Of a stretch of DNA of 64,000 nt, positions 62,687 through 64,000 are shown in pieces. The notes under the pieces were generated by a model. It made no database searches. It saw only the letters and a program-made list of their open reading frames with translations, and had not been told where the DNA came from. The DNA lies in contig CAYXVE010000020.1 of NCBI GenBank assembly GCA_964468435.1, positions 1 through 64,000 of the forward strand. The letters are read 5' to 3'. The DNA comes from JBCCTX01 sp964468435. GTDB taxonomy: Bacteria > Bacteroidota > Bacteroidia > J057. Positions within the stretch are counted from its first letter, which is position 1; every line of letters begins with the position of its first letter. The position numbers and the translations under genes are program-made.

Positions 62687-64000
62687 TCATGATACTTCAT
62701 ATTGCAAATCGTAAAGTTTTCTGTACAATCCATTTACAATCAACAATTCCCCATGAGTTCCCCGCTCTAGTATGCGTCCGTTTTCGAGGACCAGGATCTG
62801 ATCGGCCTTCAATATCGTAGAAAGCCTGTGGGCTATAACCAATGAGGTCCGGTTGATCATAAGTTTTTCCAATGCATCCTGCACCAACCGTTCAGACTCT
62901 GTATCCAGATTGGAGGTGGCCTCATCCAGGATCAGGATGGGCGGATTTCGCAATATCGCCCGGGCAATACTGATACGCTGCCGTTGGCCACCCGATAGTT
63001 TGGTCCCACGTTCACCAATTACGGTATCGTACTGCTCGGGCAACTGCATGATGAAATCATGCGCGTTGGCAATCCTGGCGGCCTGGATCACGGCCTCACG
63101 ATCAGGGTAATGGATACCATAGGCAATATTCCTCAACACAGTATCGTGAAACAATATACCCTCCTGAGATACATGCCCAATCTGTCTGCGAAGATCTCTA
63201 AGCGCTACTTCTTTGATATCGTGGTTATCTAGGTAAATGGAACCACGGTATGGATCATAGAAGCGGGGAATCAGATCCGCCAGCGTAGATTTGCCTGAGC
63301 CAGATGGTCCCACCAGGGCAATCATCTGTCCTTTGGGGATCTCCAAAGAGATTTCCTTGAGTACATCTTCTTTTTCATACTGGAAATAGACCTCTTCAAA
63401 ACGTATAGAATCATTGAAACTGCTGATTCGCACAGGATTCTTGACTTCCTGGATTACTGAACGCCGCTCCAGTATATTTTCTACCCGCTCATATGCAGCT
63501 ATACCTTTCTGAATCTTGGCAATGGCGTTGGAGATAAATTTGATGGGAGAAAGTAACTGGGAAAAAAGACCTATAAAAACGATAAATTCAGAAGCTCTCA
63601 TCGCTCCATCTTGCTGTGCCAGAATGAGCCATCCTCCATAAATAATAATCATACAAATCACACCTATACTCAGCAATTCTGTAACGGGTGAAGCCAGCTC
63701 TGACCGCCTTCTGATGGAAACCTGCAAACGGGTGAATCTATCATTCTTGCTTGCATAACGGTCTCTCTCGTAGTCTTCCTTTTGAAAGGATTTGACAATA
63801 CGTATTCCACTAGCAAACTCATCCAGCACCGTGATCAGTTCTCCCAAAACTTCTTGCCCAGATTTTGCCTTTCGCTTTAGCGACTTGCGGATATAGTTGA
63901 TAAACAATCCCGATAGTGGCAGAATAATCAGACTGAAGAGTGTCAATTGCCAGGATATGAAAAACAGCCCCGATAAGAGAAAAATGAGCGTGATGGGTTC
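62687..64000 (-). CDS. ABC exporter, fused membrane and ATPase domains (MsbA-type), 5' end outside the window
   Basis: At least 437 residues; the frame stays open to the edge (…EPITLIFLLSGLFFISWQ precedes the first internal start), so the N-terminal membrane helices are missing. The rest of the transmembrane domain is followed by an ATPase domain: Walker A GPSGSGKSTLAD, Q-loop, signature LSGGQRQRISIARA, Walker B PILILDEATSNLD and H-loop IAHRLS. The substrate could be a lipid, peptide or drug. Confidence 0.93.
   Translation of the reverse strand, partial: EPITLIFLLSGLFFISWQLTLFSLIILPLSGLFINYIRKSLKRKAKSGQEVLGELITVLDEFASGIRIVKSFQKEDYERDRYASKNDRFTRLQVSIRRRSELASPVTELLSIGVICMIIIYGGWLILAQQDGAMRASEFIVFIGLFSQLLSPIKFISNAIAKIQKGIAAYERVENILERRSVIQEVKNPVRISSFNDSIRFEEVYFQYEKEDVLKEISLEIPKGQMIALVGPSGSGKSTLADLIPRFYDPYRGSIYLDNHDIKEVALRDLRRQIGHVSQEGILFHDTVLRNIAYGIHYPDREAVIQAARIANAHDFIMQLPEQYDTVIGERGTKLSGGQRQRISIARAILRNPPILILDEATSNLDTESERLVQDALEKLMINRTSLVIAHRLSTILKADQILVLENGRILERGTHGELLIVNGLYRKLYDLQYEVS

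Overview
The window comes from a draft genome of a Bacteroidota bacterium, most likely a Cytophagales-type marine or soil organism. Support for this: a SusC/SusD pair, a second TonB-dependent receptor, type IX secretion C-terminal domains on two exported proteins, a DUF5686 protein, many SPII lipoproteins, a YtxJ bacillithiol-type protein, a separate atpD-atpC pair, and -7 boxes of the TAnnTTTG type. No rRNA, tRNA, CRISPR array, prophage or intact insertion sequence was seen. One 100-N assembly gap lies inside a 39-bp tandem repeat.

Layout. 0-4.1 kb: tyrosine/homogentisate catabolism (fumarylacetoacetase, a flavin-reductase-like protein, 4-hydroxyphenylpyruvate dioxygenase with a promoter carrying two palindromes). 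4.2-10.3 kb: a gliding-type secreted IgGFc-domain protein, a large BNR/VPS10-like propeller protein and a small membrane protein. 10.4-14.6 kb: an RND efflux pair without an outer-membrane channel. 14.6-17.0 kb, reverse: an HD-domain (p)ppGpp-hydrolase-like protein followed by a non-canonical pyruvate-kinase-like protein. 17.3-21.6 kb, reverse: susC-susD. 22.3-30 kb: small heat-shock protein, isochorismatase-fold protein, DUF3179 protein, Gre-like protein, YtxJ, a Rieske-glutamate-synthase fusion and a DUF5686 protein.

30-36.4 kb: HisC-like aminotransferase, L-2-hydroxyglutarate oxidase, NahK-like kinase and a partial phenylacetate module (paaG, a crotonase, paaE-like reductase). 36.9-42 kb: a co-directional sulfite/nitrite reduction and sulfur assimilation block (siroheme reductase with a C-terminal extension, SUMT, precorrin-2 dehydrogenase, MetZ-type sulfhydrylase, TatA). 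42.2-46.7 kb, reverse: response regulator, histidine kinase, then a TonB-dependent receptor. The receptor promoter and the regulator promoter share the same 11-bp-period direct repeat at the same distance from the -7 box, which suggests autoregulation and direct control of the receptor.

46.9-47.7 kb: a decayed or frameshifted FG-GAP-like lipoprotein gene. 47.7-49.5 kb: atpC and atpD. 49.7-53.4 kb: glycosyltransferase, a 716-bp non-coding stretch bounded by a reverse-facing terminator, MazG, a dienelactone-hydrolase-type lipoprotein and a MITE-like element. 53.7-64 kb, reverse: dihydrolipoyl dehydrogenase, an M4 metalloprotease with its upstream lipoprotein, a VWA-like protein, an SDR, two exported proteins of unknown function, a methyltransferase gene remnant and an MsbA-type ABC exporter cut by the window edge.

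Most of the window is ordinary chromosomal metabolism. The parts that repay a second look are the two-component/receptor regulatory architecture, the HD/pyruvate-kinase-like operon, the Rieske-GltS fusion, the hppD promoter palindromes, the possible antisense-strand transcript at 51 kb, and several decayed genes.
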